From: an uncultured Collinsella sp.
GTDB lineage: Bacteria; Actinomycetota; Coriobacteriia; Coriobacteriales; Coriobacteriaceae
Direction of reading: 5' to 3'
Length of the DNA stretch: 64,000 nucleotides
NCBI GenBank assembly: GCA_900544115.1
Contig: UQTW01000009.1
Span: 1 to 64,000 of the forward strand
Under the pieces are notes generated by a model, which was not told the DNA's origin, ran no database searches, and saw only the letters and a program-made list of their open reading frames with translations. The position numbers and the translations under genes are program-made. Every line of letters begins with the position of its first letter. Position 1 is the stretch's first letter. This document shows, piece by piece, positions 44,187 to 53,476 of this stretch.

Positions 44187-45350
44187 ATGCGTAAGATTAA
44201 GACCATCGACGACATCACTAAAGACGGCAAAGTCGAGTTTGGCGAGGGCTACGAGTTTGTGGGCACCGCCGAGGAGGCCGACGCTATCCTGATGCGCTCC
44301 ACCGACCTGCACGGCTACGAGCTGCCCGAGGGCATCCGCGCCATCGCCCGCTGCGGCGCCGGCGTCAACAACATCCCCGTCGAGGAGTACGCCAGAAAGG
44401 GCGTCGTCGTCTTTAACTCCCCCGGTGCCAACAGCAACGCCGTCAAGGAGCTCGTCCTGGGCATGCTGGTGCTTTCGAGCCGCGGCGTCGTGCAGTCGAT
44501 GAACTGGGTGCGCAACAACGCCGACGACCCCGAGATTCAGGTCGATGCCGAAAAAGCCAAGAAGGCCTTTGTGGGCCGCGAGCTCAAGGGCAAGCGCATC
44601 GGCGTCATCGGCCTGGGCAACGTAGGCTCCAAGGTCGCCAACGCCTGCGTCGACCTGGGCATGGACGTCTACGGCTATGATCCGTTCATTTCCGTCGAGC
44701 ACGCGTGGGTGCTGAGCCGCGAGGTGCAGCGCGTGGGCACGCTCGAGGATCTGTGCCGCGGCTGCGACTACCTCACCGTGCACGTGCCCAGCAAGGCCGA
44801 CACCATCGGCATGATCAGCACCGAGCAGATTAACCTGCTGGCCCCGGGCGCCGTGCTCATCAACTACGCGCGCGAAACCATCATTGACGAGGACGCCGTC
44901 GACGCTGCCCTGCGCGAGGGCAAGCTGAGCTGGTTTAGCTGCGACTTTGCCACGCCCAAGACCGTCAAGATGCCCAACACGTTTATCACCACGCACTCGG
45001 GCGCCGGCACTGGCGAGGCCGAGGCCAACTGTGCTGATATGGCCATCAGCGAGCTCAAGGATTACCTGGAGAACGGCAACATCGCGCACAGCGTCAACTA
45101 CCCCGCTTGCAGCATGGGCAAGGCGCGCGCCGCAAGCCGCATCGCCTGCCTGCACGCCAACGTGCCTAACATGATCGGCCAGATCACGGCAATCCTGGCC
45201 AAGGACAATGCCAACGTGCAGCGTATGACCAACGAGTCCGCTGGCGAAAACGCCTACACCATGTTCGACACCGACGAGCACCTGGACAGCAGCACCATCG
45301 AGGCGCTCAAGCAGATTCCGTCGATGTATCGCGTGCGCGTGATCAAATAG
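44187..45350 (+). CDS. serA: D-3-phosphoglycerate dehydrogenase
   Basis: First committed step of serine synthesis, NAD-dependent oxidation of 3-phosphoglycerate. The 387-residue protein has the D-2-hydroxyacid dehydrogenase core with GVIGLGNVGSKVANAC as the Rossmann motif, CGAGVNNIPVEEY at the substrate side, and a C-terminal ACT domain (VPNMIGQITAILAKDNANV) likely to sense serine. It is the short form without the extra ASB domain. AAGGAG precedes the ATG and a strong terminator follows. Confidence 0.96.
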   Translation: MRKIKTIDDITKDGKVEFGEGYEFVGTAEEADAILMRSTDLHGYELPEGIRAIARCGAGVNNIPVEEYARKGVVVFNSPGANSNAVKELVLGMLVLSSRGVVQSMNWVRNNADDPEIQVDAEKAKKAFVGRELKGKRIGVIGLGNVGSKVANACVDLGMDVYGYDPFISVEHAWVLSREVQRVGTLEDLCRGCDYLTVHVPSKADTIGMISTEQINLLAPGAVLINYARETIIDEDAVDAALREGKLSWFSCDFATPKTVKMPNTFITTHSGAGTGEAEANCADMAISELKDYLENGNIAHSVNYPACSMGKARAASRIACLHANVPNMIGQITAILAKDNANVQRMTNESAGENAYTMFDTDEHLDSSTIEALKQIPSMYRVRVIK

Positions 45351-45390
45351 CTCCGGCGCCAAGCCTGCGAGGCAGTCCATGAAGCCCATT

Positions 45391-45426
45391 CGGCCCCCGT
45401 TTTAACGAAACGGGGGCCGATTTCGT
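45391..45426 (+). terminator. Terminator of serC-serA
   Basis: CGGCCCCCGTT pairs with AACGGGGGCCG across a short loop and is followed by a T-rich stretch. Confidence 0.88.
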
Positions 45427-45444
45427 TGCTCCGGCTGGTTTTGA

Positions 45445-45619
45445 AAATGCTATCCATAATAAGTTTTTTCGGATAATCGACAGTCCCACCCAAATCACTG
45501 AGCACACCTGCTTTGATAAACAGCTTTATCAGGGGCTTTAGTAGGTAAAAATCGATCTCTATATATCACATTCAAGTTGACTGTCGATTTTCCGAAACAA
45601 CTTGTTTTGGATAGTATTT
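45445..45619. repeat. Long inverted-repeat element (41-bp arms)
   Basis: Arms 45445-45485 and 45579-45619 are reverse complements at 36 of 41 positions (both contain CGGA-AATCGACAGTC). The interior has its own small hairpin TGATAAACAGCTTTATCA. AT-rich against the chromosome. It fills most of the 349-base gap between serA and the nuclease-like gene; no protein gene is present there. Confidence 0.75.
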
Positions 45620-45699
45620 TTAAAGCCCTTCCAAGGCGAAACTGAAGCCTTTTTCGCGCCCAAAACTCTAGTTCACGCGACCGTTTTCCACCCGCGCGA

Positions 45700-46749
45700 C
45701 TACATTTCCGCCCAATTGATAAAAATCTCCTCACGAAGCCGCCGTTCGAGCTCCTGCTGCCGCGGTGTCTTGTCTTTCAGCGGCACATCGAGATAGGACA
45801 TGATGAGCTCCATCACCACGCGGAAGGCATCGGAGTCGGCCAGCTGACCATAGGTCATCAAAACGACGGGATATCCCATCGCTTGCAGCGCCGTCGTTCG
45901 GTCGGAGTCCGAAATCTTGGATTCTATGGATCCATGAATGGCTTTACCTTGGCATTCAACCAGACACTCTCGACTACCGTCCTTATTTGCCAGCAAAATA
46001 TCGGCATAGCGCCTATCAAGCCCCGAAATCAGGCGGGCACTGCGCGTCATACGAATCTCAACGTTATTGGTAAGGCGCAGCCCTTCGCCGCCGCGCAACC
46101 TCGTAAGGCCAAACAGCATCGATGCCTGGACCTCGAGCGGCGATGCCGCCACCCCCGTAATGCATTTCGCGGCACGCGTGAACGATTTAGCGCCGCGGAG
46201 CCCCCGGATCTTATTGACGTACTCTGCAAGCTCAGAGAGCTCAATCAAGGGAGGTCGTTTCCACAAGTCCGTTGGATTCCCCGAGGCATCCTTTACGTTT
46301 TCCCAGCCCGACCGCGCGTCGCCCCACCGGCCCCCATATGCCTGCACAAGCGCCGACTTTACCTGAGGCGCAATCTTGCACACGGCAAAGGTGCCGCACA
46401 TCTCATACATGCACATGATCAGACGCTCGTTTGAGACCGAGGAAGCCAGGGACAGCAGGGTAAAGAGTGGGGACGCGACATCGAGGCCAAACTCTGTCTG
46501 CCGCGCGGAATCAAACGGCCTCTCCCCGTTCCAAACATGCCTGACAATGCGATCGCCCTTACGTCCGCAGCTGCCCTGTGCCAAAACGTGCAACGGGGTG
46601 CCCAGGAAATGCGCAACGAGCGGATGCTCGCAAAGGCGCTCCCTGCGCGGATCGTCCGCAGAATCGGGCAGGTCCGGCATTATCGCCAAGACCTGTGGAG
46701 GTATCCGGTGATACCGAAAGGCAGATGTGTCGCACAGCATGTCGTCCAT
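45700..46749 (-). CDS. PD-(D/E)XK nuclease-like protein, paralogue A
   Basis: A 349-residue protein of unknown function. The C-terminal domain has a nuclease-like pattern: RRYADILLANKDGSRECLVECQGKAIHG (D...ExQxK), then DRTTALQAMGYPVVLMTYGQL. The middle has SPLEVQASMLFGLTRLRGGEGL. It shares this layout with the 402-residue protein at 55169. I read both as a DUF559/Vsr-like fold often seen as Coriobacteriia-specific expansions, possibly linked to toxin-antitoxin or defence, but this is inference. The start ATG at 46749 is chosen by alignment with the paralogue N-terminus; no strong ribosome binding site is seen. Confidence 0.7.
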   Translation of the reverse strand: MDDMLCDTSAFRYHRIPPQVLAIMPDLPDSADDPRRERLCEHPLVAHFLGTPLHVLAQGSCGRKGDRIVRHVWNGERPFDSARQTEFGLDVASPLFTLLSLASSVSNERLIMCMYEMCGTFAVCKIAPQVKSALVQAYGGRWGDARSGWENVKDASGNPTDLWKRPPLIELSELAEYVNKIRGLRGAKSFTRAAKCITGVAASPLEVQASMLFGLTRLRGGEGLRLTNNVEIRMTRSARLISGLDRRYADILLANKDGSRECLVECQGKAIHGSIESKISDSDRTTALQAMGYPVVLMTYGQLADSDAFRVVMELIMSYLDVPLKDKTPRQQELERRLREEIFINWAEM

Positions 46750-46903
46750 AGAGGCTACGTACCCACTGCGTCGTTTGTGAACCCGCTCGAACGGCAAACG
46801 CGCTGGCTCGGCCTGCGAACGGTAAATACTGCTGCGCGCACGTCACGAATCTCTCGGGAGGCTTACAATCGGTTTGGAAAGCAGACTGATTGTGAGGTTG
46901 CAT

Positions 46904-48124
46904 ATGGTTGATGAGGACTTTGCCTGGCGGCTTGCGCAGGAGCTTGTGCGGATTGACAGCTCAGACCCGGGCGCGTATGAGGATGAAATTGAGCGGTATA
47001 TCAAAGCGCTGGTTGAGGAACGGCTGGCACGGTTGAACCACCCGACACTCGATGCCATACGGGTTGAGGAGCTTGAGGTGCTCCCCGGACGCCGCAACCT
47101 TATGATCACCGTGCCCGGTTTGAGCGACGAGCCACGGCTCGTCTACATCTGCCACATGGATACCGTCACCTTGGGCGACGGCTGGGACGCGGACATCGCA
47201 CCGCTTGGGGCAGTTGTGCGCAACGACAAGCTCTATGGCCGGGGCGCCTGCGACATGAAGGGCGGCCTGGCCTGCGCCATTGCCGCACTGGTCCATACGC
47301 TCGAGCGCGTGGCGGCGGATGGCGCGCTGCCCCGCCGCGGCTTTTCGCTCATCTGCTCGGTCGACGAAGAGGACTTTATGCGCGGCTCCGAGGCCGCCAT
47401 CGATGCCGGATGGGTATGCTCGCGCGAATGGGTGCTGGATACCGAGCCCACCGACAGACAGATTCAGGTAGCGCACAAGGGGCGCACGTGGTTCGAGATT
47501 GAAATGGCTGGCGTGACGGCGCATGCGAGCCAGCCCTGGAAGGGCGCGGATGCCGTCGCCGCCATGGCCGAGGTCGTCTGCGCGTTACGCCGCGCGTTCA
47601 TGGCGCTGCCCGTACACGATGAGCTGGGGCCATCGACCATCACGTTTGGACAGATCGAGGGTGGCTACCGTCCCTATGTCGTGCCCGATCACGCCAAGGT
47701 CTGGGTCGATATGCGCCTGACCCCGCCGACCGATACGGCCACCGTGACGCGCATGGTAGAGCAGGCCATCGCCGTCGCCGAGGCCGCGGTCCCCGGCTGC
47801 CATGGCAGCTATACCGTGACAGGCGACCGCCCCGCCATCGAGCGCGACCCGAACTCTCCCCTTCTGGCTGCACTCAAGCATGCCGCCGACAGCGTTACGG
47901 GCATGGACACGGCCGTCGGCTTCTTTACCGGCTACACCGACACTGCCGTCATTGCCGGCAAGACGGGTAACCGTAACTGCATGAGCTATGGCCCAGGCTC
48001 GCTCGCGCTCGCCCACAAGCCCAACGAATATGTGCCCCACGCCGACATCGTTCGTTGTCAGCAGGTGCTAATCGCGCTCGCCGATAACGTGCTCTGGGAC
48101 GCGAGCGGCCAAGTTGGGGCATAA
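46904..48124 (+). CDS. M20 family metallopeptidase
   Basis: A 406-residue di-zinc peptidase of the ArgE/DapE group. Metal ligands and catalytic residues: HMDTV (His84, Asp86), GRGACDMKGG with Asp117, and the catalytic Glu pair in VDEEDF near residue 153. The central dimerisation domain begins around AHKGRTWFEIEMAGVTAHAS. The substrate could be N-acyl amino acids or succinyl-diaminopimelate; sequence alone does not decide. GAGG lies before the ATG at 46904; an upstream ATG at 46874 lacks a site. Confidence 0.88.
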   Translation: MVDEDFAWRLAQELVRIDSSDPGAYEDEIERYIKALVEERLARLNHPTLDAIRVEELEVLPGRRNLMITVPGLSDEPRLVYICHMDTVTLGDGWDADIAPLGAVVRNDKLYGRGACDMKGGLACAIAALVHTLERVAADGALPRRGFSLICSVDEEDFMRGSEAAIDAGWVCSREWVLDTEPTDRQIQVAHKGRTWFEIEMAGVTAHASQPWKGADAVAAMAEVVCALRRAFMALPVHDELGPSTITFGQIEGGYRPYVVPDHAKVWVDMRLTPPTDTATVTRMVEQAIAVAEAAVPGCHGSYTVTGDRPAIERDPNSPLLAALKHAADSVTGMDTAVGFFTGYTDTAVIAGKTGNRNCMSYGPGSLALAHKPNEYVPHADIVRCQQVLIALADNVLWDASGQVGA

Positions 48125-48164
48125 TAAGCCGCGAACAAACCGACTCGTGCGTTAGGACCGCCCC

Positions 48165-48854
48165 ATGAAAGCACTTCCGTTTCCCTGCATCCGCCCGGCT
48201 CAGGACCGCGTGCTCGAGGCACTGCCTGCAATGGGCAGCATCCTGAGCGGCAACGATGCTCTGCGCGGAGCCATTGCCGATGGTCTGATGCTCAAGGATC
48301 CAGGCGCGGCGTATTACGTGTACGAATGCTCGGGTGAGCCGGGACGCGTGACGGGTGTCGTGGCGATTTGCCCGGTTAACGTGCTGACGGGCGGCGACGA
48401 GGCTGCCGCCGAGAGCATCGACGCACTCGCCACCGCGCGCGCGATCGCCGAGCTCAAGGTGCAGCCGCGCCCCGTGTCGCTCGCCTACGAGGCGTCGCCC
48501 GTCATGGATATCATTTTGAGCGCTGCCAAAGAGGGCGCATCGCTCTACGCCGTCACCGATCCCGCGGGCGTCACACATCGCGTGTGGGAGGTCAAGCGCG
48601 AGGACGCCGTTGCCGCCATCCGTGCCATGCTCGATCAGGCGCCCGACCCGGTGTTCGCCGGTGACTCCGCCTATGTCGCCGCACTGGCTGGGGCATCGCA
48701 GATTCTGGCCGACGAGGCCCGCGCTGCCGGCGCCTACTCTGGCAAAGAGCCGTTCAACTTTGCTGTAGCCGTGCTGTTCCCCGCCGCGCAGGTCAGCGGC
48801 AGCGCGCCGCAGGTTCCGACGGGTCTGCTCACTCACCAGGTCTCACGGTTCTAG
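48165..48854 (+). CDS. DUF1015-like protein, tentative
   Basis: A 229-residue soluble protein. The start FPCIRPAQDRVLEAL and the segment PGAAYYVYECSGEPGRVTGVVAIC resemble DUF1015 proteins, which are often near serine or amino-acid metabolism genes. It is shorter than most members and I do not see the complete family signature. It follows the M20 peptidase after 40 bases in the same direction, so an operon is likely. A terminator follows. Confidence 0.6.
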   Translation: MKALPFPCIRPAQDRVLEALPAMGSILSGNDALRGAIADGLMLKDPGAAYYVYECSGEPGRVTGVVAICPVNVLTGGDEAAAESIDALATARAIAELKVQPRPVSLAYEASPVMDIILSAAKEGASLYAVTDPAGVTHRVWEVKREDAVAAIRAMLDQAPDPVFAGDSAYVAALAGASQILADEARAAGAYSGKEPFNFAVAVLFPAAQVSGSAPQVPTGLLTHQVSRF

Positions 48855-48899
48855 CGAACTCAAACGCTAAGCTGGAAAACCCAGCATCCAAACAAACAA

Positions 48900-48939
48900 G
48901 GGGCGGAGATGCAGCAAACGCATGCACCTCCGCCCTTTT
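48900..48939 (+). terminator. Terminator of the M20 peptidase operon
   Basis: The stem GGGCGGAG / CTCCGCCC is followed by TTTT. Confidence 0.82.
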
Positions 48940-48983
48940 CGCATCAAACAATTACGCCGGTAAACCGGGCCGCAACGTCAGCG

Positions 48984-49619
48984 TTATCCACGCTGCGGAC
49001 CTGCCGCCGCCACGAGCGGCTCTAGCCCCAGCTCGCGCGCGTAGTCTTCCTGCGTAAAGACTTCGACCAGTTCAAACGTATCGGCCGCATCGTCAAACGC
49101 AAAATGCAGCACTGAGCAGTTGCCCGGCACGCGTTCGCGCTCGTCAGCCGCCGCGCCCCGCACGTGGTCCAAAAACTCCTTGATAGCTGAGCCATGACTT
49201 ACCGCGAGCACGCACGTATGGTCCGGACGCTGCATAAGATCGGTCAGCGTCGCCACCATGCGCGTGCGCACCTGGATCTGGCCCTCGCCGCCAAACTGCC
49301 GATAGAAGTCGCGCCACGGGCGCTCGGGCATAAGCATCACGCGCTCGGCCTCAAAGTCGCCAAAGAACCACTCACGCAGGCCGTCCAGGCGCTCGTACGC
49401 CAAGCCCGGCCACAAGTTGGCGATAGTCTGCTCGGTGCGATGAAGCGTAGAGGTGTAGGCATGATCGGGCTCAATGCCGCGCGCACGTAAAAACATGCCG
49501 GCGCGCGCCGCCTGGTCGCAACCCAACTGCGTAAGCGGCGAGTCACTCCACCCCTGAATGATACGCTTAAGGTTGTATATCGTCTGTCCATGACGGACCA
49601 GATACAGATCTTTATTCAT
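48984..49619 (-). CDS. Histidine phosphatase family protein (1 of 2)
   Basis: A 211-residue phosphoglycerate-mutase-like phosphatase. The catalytic motif LVRHGQTIYN lies at the N-terminus and the second His in VLAVSHGSAIKEF. Arg and Glu positions (STLHRTEQT; GLREWFFGDFE) match the family. AAAGGAC before the ATG at 49619 fixes the start; 17 upstream in-frame codons are unsupported. It lies 17 bases downstream of a paralogue, and the two share the LREW-FG-xE layout, so they arose by tandem duplication. The substrate is unknown. Confidence 0.88.
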   Translation of the reverse strand: MNKDLYLVRHGQTIYNLKRIIQGWSDSPLTQLGCDQAARAGMFLRARGIEPDHAYTSTLHRTEQTIANLWPGLAYERLDGLREWFFGDFEAERVMLMPERPWRDFYRQFGGEGQIQVRTRMVATLTDLMQRPDHTCVLAVSHGSAIKEFLDHVRGAAADERERVPGNCSVLHFAFDDAADTFELVEVFTQEDYARELGLEPLVAAAGPQRG

Positions 49620-49636
49620 AGGGGTCCTTTCGTTCG

Positions 49637-50179
49637 TTACCAACCCAAGAGCGAAAACGCCCCGTCGCAATAGCCAAAATGAAGCACGGCACCGTTGTCG
49701 GGTAGCTCTCCCCCGCCAGTCACATACTCAAGAAACTCCTGGCAGGCTGAGCCGTGGGAAACCGCCAGCACGCAGTCGTGCTGCGGCCGGGCCATAATAC
49801 GGGACAGCGCCGCGACCATGCGCGACTGAAGCTGCACTTCCGACTCGCCGCCAAAGGCCACCGGATAATCGCCCCAGGGCTGCGGCGGCATCTCGCGATT
49901 TGATGTGCCCTCCAGCGAGCCAAAATGCCACTCACGCAGGTCATCGACCAGCTCAATGGAACGGCCCTCGCCAACGATAAGCTCGGCCGTATGCCGCGCC
50001 CGGCCCAACGGCGAGGAATACACATGATCAAAGGCCACGCCACGCGCCGCAAACGCCGTACGCGCCGTCAGCGCCTGCTCGCGCCCGCGCGCCGTAAGCG
50101 GCGAATCGTGCCAGCCCTGCAAAATGCTCTGCACATTGAGCTCAGTCTGCCCATGCCGCACCAAATACAGATCTGCCAC
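49637..50179 (-). CDS. Histidine phosphatase family protein (2 of 2)
   Basis: A 180-residue paralogue of the preceding gene: LVRHGQTELNVQSILQGWHDSPLT, SSPLGRARHTAELI, LREWHFGSLEG, and VLAVSHGSACQEFLEYV. It starts with GTG at 50179 behind GGGGAGG. Both proteins have the same order of motifs, and this one is more compact at the C-terminus. Probable cytoplasmic phosphatase acting on a small phosphorylated metabolite. Confidence 0.88.
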   Translation of the reverse strand: MADLYLVRHGQTELNVQSILQGWHDSPLTARGREQALTARTAFAARGVAFDHVYSSPLGRARHTAELIVGEGRSIELVDDLREWHFGSLEGTSNREMPPQPWGDYPVAFGGESEVQLQSRMVAALSRIMARPQHDCVLAVSHGSACQEFLEYVTGGGELPDNGAVLHFGYCDGAFSLLGW

Positions 50180-50194
50180 ACGCCCTCCCCTCGT

Positions 50195-50231
50195 ACCACC
50201 ACAAAGGGGACAGGCACCTTTGTGGTGGTTT
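50195..50231. repeat. CACCACAAAGG hairpin repeat, copy 7
   Basis: ACCACCACAAAGG / CCTTTGTGGTGGT with the GGGACAGGCACC core. It sits between the nitroreductase (upstream) and the histidine phosphatases. Confidence 0.9.
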
Positions 50232-50261
50232 ACCGTCTGATCACGCCGCGGTGACGCTCAG

Positions 50262-50933
50262 CTACACCAGCACGTCGGCGAGCGAACGCTTGGGTACGTG
50301 GTGCACCTGTGCCTCGTCGCGCCAATAATTGATGGAGCCATCGGGGTTGGAATCGATCGCATCGATCACCTGTATCTCGGCCGGAACGCCAAAGGCCATG
50401 ATCAGCTTGAGCTCATACTTGTCGTTATCGAGCCCCATGGCATCGATCGCATGGGGCGTAAAGGCCTTGAACATGCAGGCTGCCACCTCGGGCGTAGCGC
50501 TGCGGGCGGCGAGCATCATCGTCTGCGCGGCAATGCCCGTGTCGACCTCGGTAATGGGAGCGGCAGGCTTGCCCGGAACGGCGCGCTCAGCCAGAATCGC
50601 GATGTAGCCGGTCGGGCGCTCGCCCTCGGCAGGACCCGGCCAATCCTTGAGCGCACCGGCCCATGCAAGCTCGTCAAATACACGCGCGCAGTCCTCTGCA
50701 CCGCTCACCACGTGAAAGCGCAGACGCTGAGCATTGGCGCCGCAGGGAGCCAGGTGCGCCAGTTCCGCCAGCTCGAGCAAAAACTCGCGCGGCACGCGCA
50801 TAGACTCGTCAAAGCGACGGCACGTACGGGCACGACGGACCAGCGCATCAAACGCTTCCAGACCGAGCTTTTCGCAACCTTGCTTTGCCATCGATTCGAC
50901 ACTCGACGGTGCCTCGGGAACTGCTTCGTTCAT
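50262..50933 (-). CDS. Nitroreductase family protein
   Basis: A 223-residue FMN-dependent oxidoreductase-type protein: RRARTCRRFDESMRVPREFLLELAELAHLAPCGANAQRLRFHVV at the N-terminal side (RR-R-F... AP-G-N-Q-F style), and GIAAQTMMLAARSATPEVAACMFKAF further on. The substrate is unknown. The frame opens at 51101, but the ATG at 50933 has GGGGG upstream and lies next to conserved sequence. Monocistronic, ending before the hairpin repeat. Confidence 0.82.
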   Translation of the reverse strand: MNEAVPEAPSSVESMAKQGCEKLGLEAFDALVRRARTCRRFDESMRVPREFLLELAELAHLAPCGANAQRLRFHVVSGAEDCARVFDELAWAGALKDWPGPAEGERPTGYIAILAERAVPGKPAAPITEVDTGIAAQTMMLAARSATPEVAACMFKAFTPHAIDAMGLDNDKYELKLIMAFGVPAEIQVIDAIDSNPDGSINYWRDEAQVHHVPKRSLADVLV

Positions 50934-51168
50934 AGGGACCCCCAATACAAGCCAATTGTCCTTAGGAAAATCTAACCTAAAACGTAGGCAATAACGAACA
51001 GGGCTGCAATGTTCTACACCTGTTGAATAGAAAACCGCGACGTGGGGAACAACGGAAACAATTCGGGACCTTTGGGTTACGTTTCGCCCTCCCCGACCCA
51101 TACGCCAGCGCCTTTAAGCGATACTGGTTGTAACGATCAAGGCTTACGCCGCACGGAAAGGAGACGTT

Positions 51169-51771
51169 ATGGGTATCTTTAGGAACGATGACCAAAAATC
51201 GAGCCAGTTTGGATTTGACGAGAAAAGTATGGCGGGCAAAGCCGTCAAGGCCGTGCGCTGGATCTACGCCATCACGGGCGTCGTGGCGCTCATTGCTGGC
51301 ATCGCGCTGCTTTTTGCACCCGCCAAGTCCCTCGTCTTTTTGACGACCGTCCTGGGTTTTTACTTTGTAATCACCGCTGCCATCAGGCTGTTCACTGCCA
51401 TTTTTGAGCCGCTGCTGCCCACTGGCTGGCGCGTGACGAGCATCATCTCCAACCTACTCATTATCCTGGGCGGCGTCATAATCCTGCGCAACCAGGCCTT
51501 CTCGACCGCGACACTCACCACGATGGTGGTTATCGTGGCCGGCTTTGGCTGGATTGTCGAAGGTGTCATGTCCATTCTGGAGTCCGAGCTTTCGTCCAAC
51601 CGCGCCCTTGCCATCCTGAGCGGTGCACTCTCCATCATCGCCGGCATGTTCGTGTTTATCTATCCGCTGTGGTCGGCCAAGATGCTTGTCATCTTTAGTG
51701 GCGCCGCGCTGCTGGTGTTTGGCGTAACGCTCATTGTTCGCGCCATTCAATTTGGCAAACTGGTGCACTAG
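51169..51771 (+). CDS. DUF308 (HdeD-like) membrane protein
   Basis: A 200-residue protein with six hydrophobic segments after a polar N-terminus, in the paired pattern of the HdeD/DUF308 family (WIYAITGVVALIAGIALLFAP; ALAILSGALSIIAGMFVFIYP). HdeD in enterics relates to acid stress; no such role can be read here. GAAAGGAG lies before the ATG. The stop codon is immediately followed by the ATG of the DUF188 gene, so the two are co-translated. Confidence 0.82.
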   Translation: MGIFRNDDQKSSQFGFDEKSMAGKAVKAVRWIYAITGVVALIAGIALLFAPAKSLVFLTTVLGFYFVITAAIRLFTAIFEPLLPTGWRVTSIISNLLIILGGVIILRNQAFSTATLTTMVVIVAGFGWIVEGVMSILESELSSNRALAILSGALSIIAGMFVFIYPLWSAKMLVIFSGAALLVFGVTLIVRAIQFGKLVH

Positions 51772-52263
51772 ATGCCGCGAACGCTCTTTATTGATGCCGA
51801 CGCCTGCCCGGTCACGCGCGAGTCGATTGACTGCGCGCGGCGGGCGGGCGTCGCCGTTGTTATCGCCGGCAACAGCACGCAAAACCTGGAACGGCACATT
51901 CGCCGCGACGACCCGCGCGATGCCGAGCACGCGCGACGCGGCTTTTGGGTCACGACGCTCGACGTGAGCGTGGGCGCCGACAGCGCCGACTTTGCCATTG
52001 TCGAACGCCTGCAGGCGGGCGACGTGGTCGTGACGCAGGACATTGGCTTGGCGAGCATGGTGCTCGGGCGCGATGCCGCCGCTATCGGTGTGCGCGGGCG
52101 CGTCTACGACAAAGCAACCATCGACATGCAGCTGTTTATTCGCCACAAGGAAAAGAAGGTGCGCCGCGCCGGCGGACGCACTCGCGGGCCGGCGGCATTT
52201 ACCAGCGAAGACCGCGCCCGCTTTAAACGCAACCTCACCGAGCTGCTGCGCTACCCAAGGTAG
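51772..52263 (+). CDS. DUF188 / UPF0178 (YaiI/YqxD) family protein
   Basis: A 163-residue PIN-like fold protein: FIDADACPVTRESI near the start, TTLDVSVGADSADFAIVERLQAGDVVVTQDIGLASMVL in the middle, and GRTRGPAAFTSEDRARFKRNL at the end. All three are family signatures, with conserved Asp residues in a nuclease-like arrangement. Activity is unproven. It starts at the base after the DUF308 stop, and its own stop is embedded in the terminator stem. Confidence 0.93.
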   Translation: MPRTLFIDADACPVTRESIDCARRAGVAVVIAGNSTQNLERHIRRDDPRDAEHARRGFWVTTLDVSVGADSADFAIVERLQAGDVVVTQDIGLASMVLGRDAAAIGVRGRVYDKATIDMQLFIRHKEKKVRRAGGRTRGPAAFTSEDRARFKRNLTELLRYPR

Positions 52264-52298
52264 ATTTTTGGGACATGTCCGGAAATCTACCTTTTTGT
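52257..52298 (+). terminator. Terminator overlapping the DUF188 stop
   Basis: AAGGTAGATTT pairs with AAATCTACCTT and is followed by TTTG. The loop contains the palindrome GGACATGTCC. Downstream (52340-52390) another GTAGATTTT...ATCTAC inverted pair with two internal TTTTACGG units lies before the transporter gene end. Confidence 0.8.
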
Positions 52299-52387
52299 TT
52301 TGGCGATTGACGCGCATCCAACGCCCAAGTCATGGCGGTAGATTTTACGGTATACCCCAGTTTTTACGGCCTATCCCAAACATCTAC

Positions 52388-53476
52388 TTAGAGGCCAAAG
52401 GCGGAAAGGATGAGACCCCAGCCCGCGCCGATGACGTACATCATAATCAGGAACACGGCATTTTCGCGGGCGCTGCGGTTGGTGCGGAACAGCACCAGAT
52501 AACCCACGCCGGCGGAAATGAGCGTGCCGGCGAGCATCGGGGCCAGCTGCAGCGCGCCTTCCAGGTACAGTTGCGTGATGACGACGCTGGCCGAGCAGTT
52601 GGGGATCAGGCCGACGAGTGCCGAGCCCAGGACCGCAAGCGTCTCGTTGCCGCGCAGGAACTGCTCGATTGCGGACTCGCCGAACGTCTCGAGCACGGCA
52701 ACCAGAATCAGCGTCACCAGGAAAATGAATACCGATACCTGCACGGTGTGGGAGATGGTGCTGCGGATAATCGACAGGACAGGCGTCCCTTCGTGGGAAT
52801 GGGAGTGACCGTGACCATCATGGTGTTCATATTCGCCCTCATGACCGTGATCGTGGCCATGTCCGTGTTCGTGCTCGTCCTCGTCTTCATCACAACCGCA
52901 ATGGTCGCGCTCGCACAACTCGTGGATGTGGTCGGCGCTCACGCCTGCCTCGGCCACCTCGTCGATGATGTCACCGCCGCTGTGGTCGTCATGCGCGCAG
53001 TTAACGTGCGCCGGATTGACAGTGGTCCCCAACACGGTACGACGAATCGCCGCATGCGCGCGGGCGTTGCGACGCAGACCGCGAATGGCGGCATCTACGA
53101 TAAAGCCCGTGACCAGTGCGATAAGCGCTTTCGAAGCCAAAAGCATCGCCATAGTCTGCACGGGAACCTGCTCGGCAAGTAGCAGCGGCAGCATCTCGTC
53201 GGAGGTCGAAAGGAACACCGCCACCAACGTGCCCAAGGTCACGACACGGCCGGCGTACAGCGTTGCTGCCATGGCCGAAAATCCGCACTGCGGCACAATG
53301 CCCAGCAGCGAGCCAACCACGGGACCCGCAGCGCCGGCGCGCTTGATAGCGCCGTTGACGCGGTCGCCCGCAACGTGCTCAAGTGTCTCGAGAGCAAGAT
53401 ACGTCACCAACAAAAACGGCACCAGCGACAGCGTGTCCTTGCCGGCGTCGAGCAGAATATCAATCAGTAAATCCAT
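52388..53476 (-). CDS. 10TM putative heavy-metal exporter (ArsP_2/PF11449-like) with His-rich loop
   Basis: A 362-residue membrane protein with two related hydrophobic halves. Each half carries a P-x-C-x-x-S motif: GIVPQCGFSAMAATLYAGRV and GLIPNCSASVVITQLYLEGA. They are joined by a cytoplasmic or extracytoplasmic loop (residues ~160-240) very rich in His, Asp and Glu (DEHEHGHGHDHGHEGEYEHH). The inverted duplicated layout matches the putative 10TM metal exporter family, sometimes named as manganese transporter. The His-rich loop points to Zn, Ni, Co or Mn binding. GAAAGG precedes the ATG. Confidence 0.82.
   Translation of the reverse strand: MDLLIDILLDAGKDTLSLVPFLLVTYLALETLEHVAGDRVNGAIKRAGAAGPVVGSLLGIVPQCGFSAMAATLYAGRVVTLGTLVAVFLSTSDEMLPLLLAEQVPVQTMAMLLASKALIALVTGFIVDAAIRGLRRNARAHAAIRRTVLGTTVNPAHVNCAHDDHSGGDIIDEVAEAGVSADHIHELCERDHCGCDEDEDEHEHGHGHDHGHEGEYEHHDGHGHSHSHEGTPVLSIIRSTISHTVQVSVFIFLVTLILVAVLETFGESAIEQFLRGNETLAVLGSALVGLIPNCSASVVITQLYLEGALQLAPMLAGTLISAGVGYLVLFRTNRSARENAVFLIMMYVIGAGWGLILSAFGL

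Noticed and set aside
44172..45389. 405-residue minus-strand frame opposite serA
   Set aside because: Antisense shadow of serA with no ribosome binding site or family resemblance.
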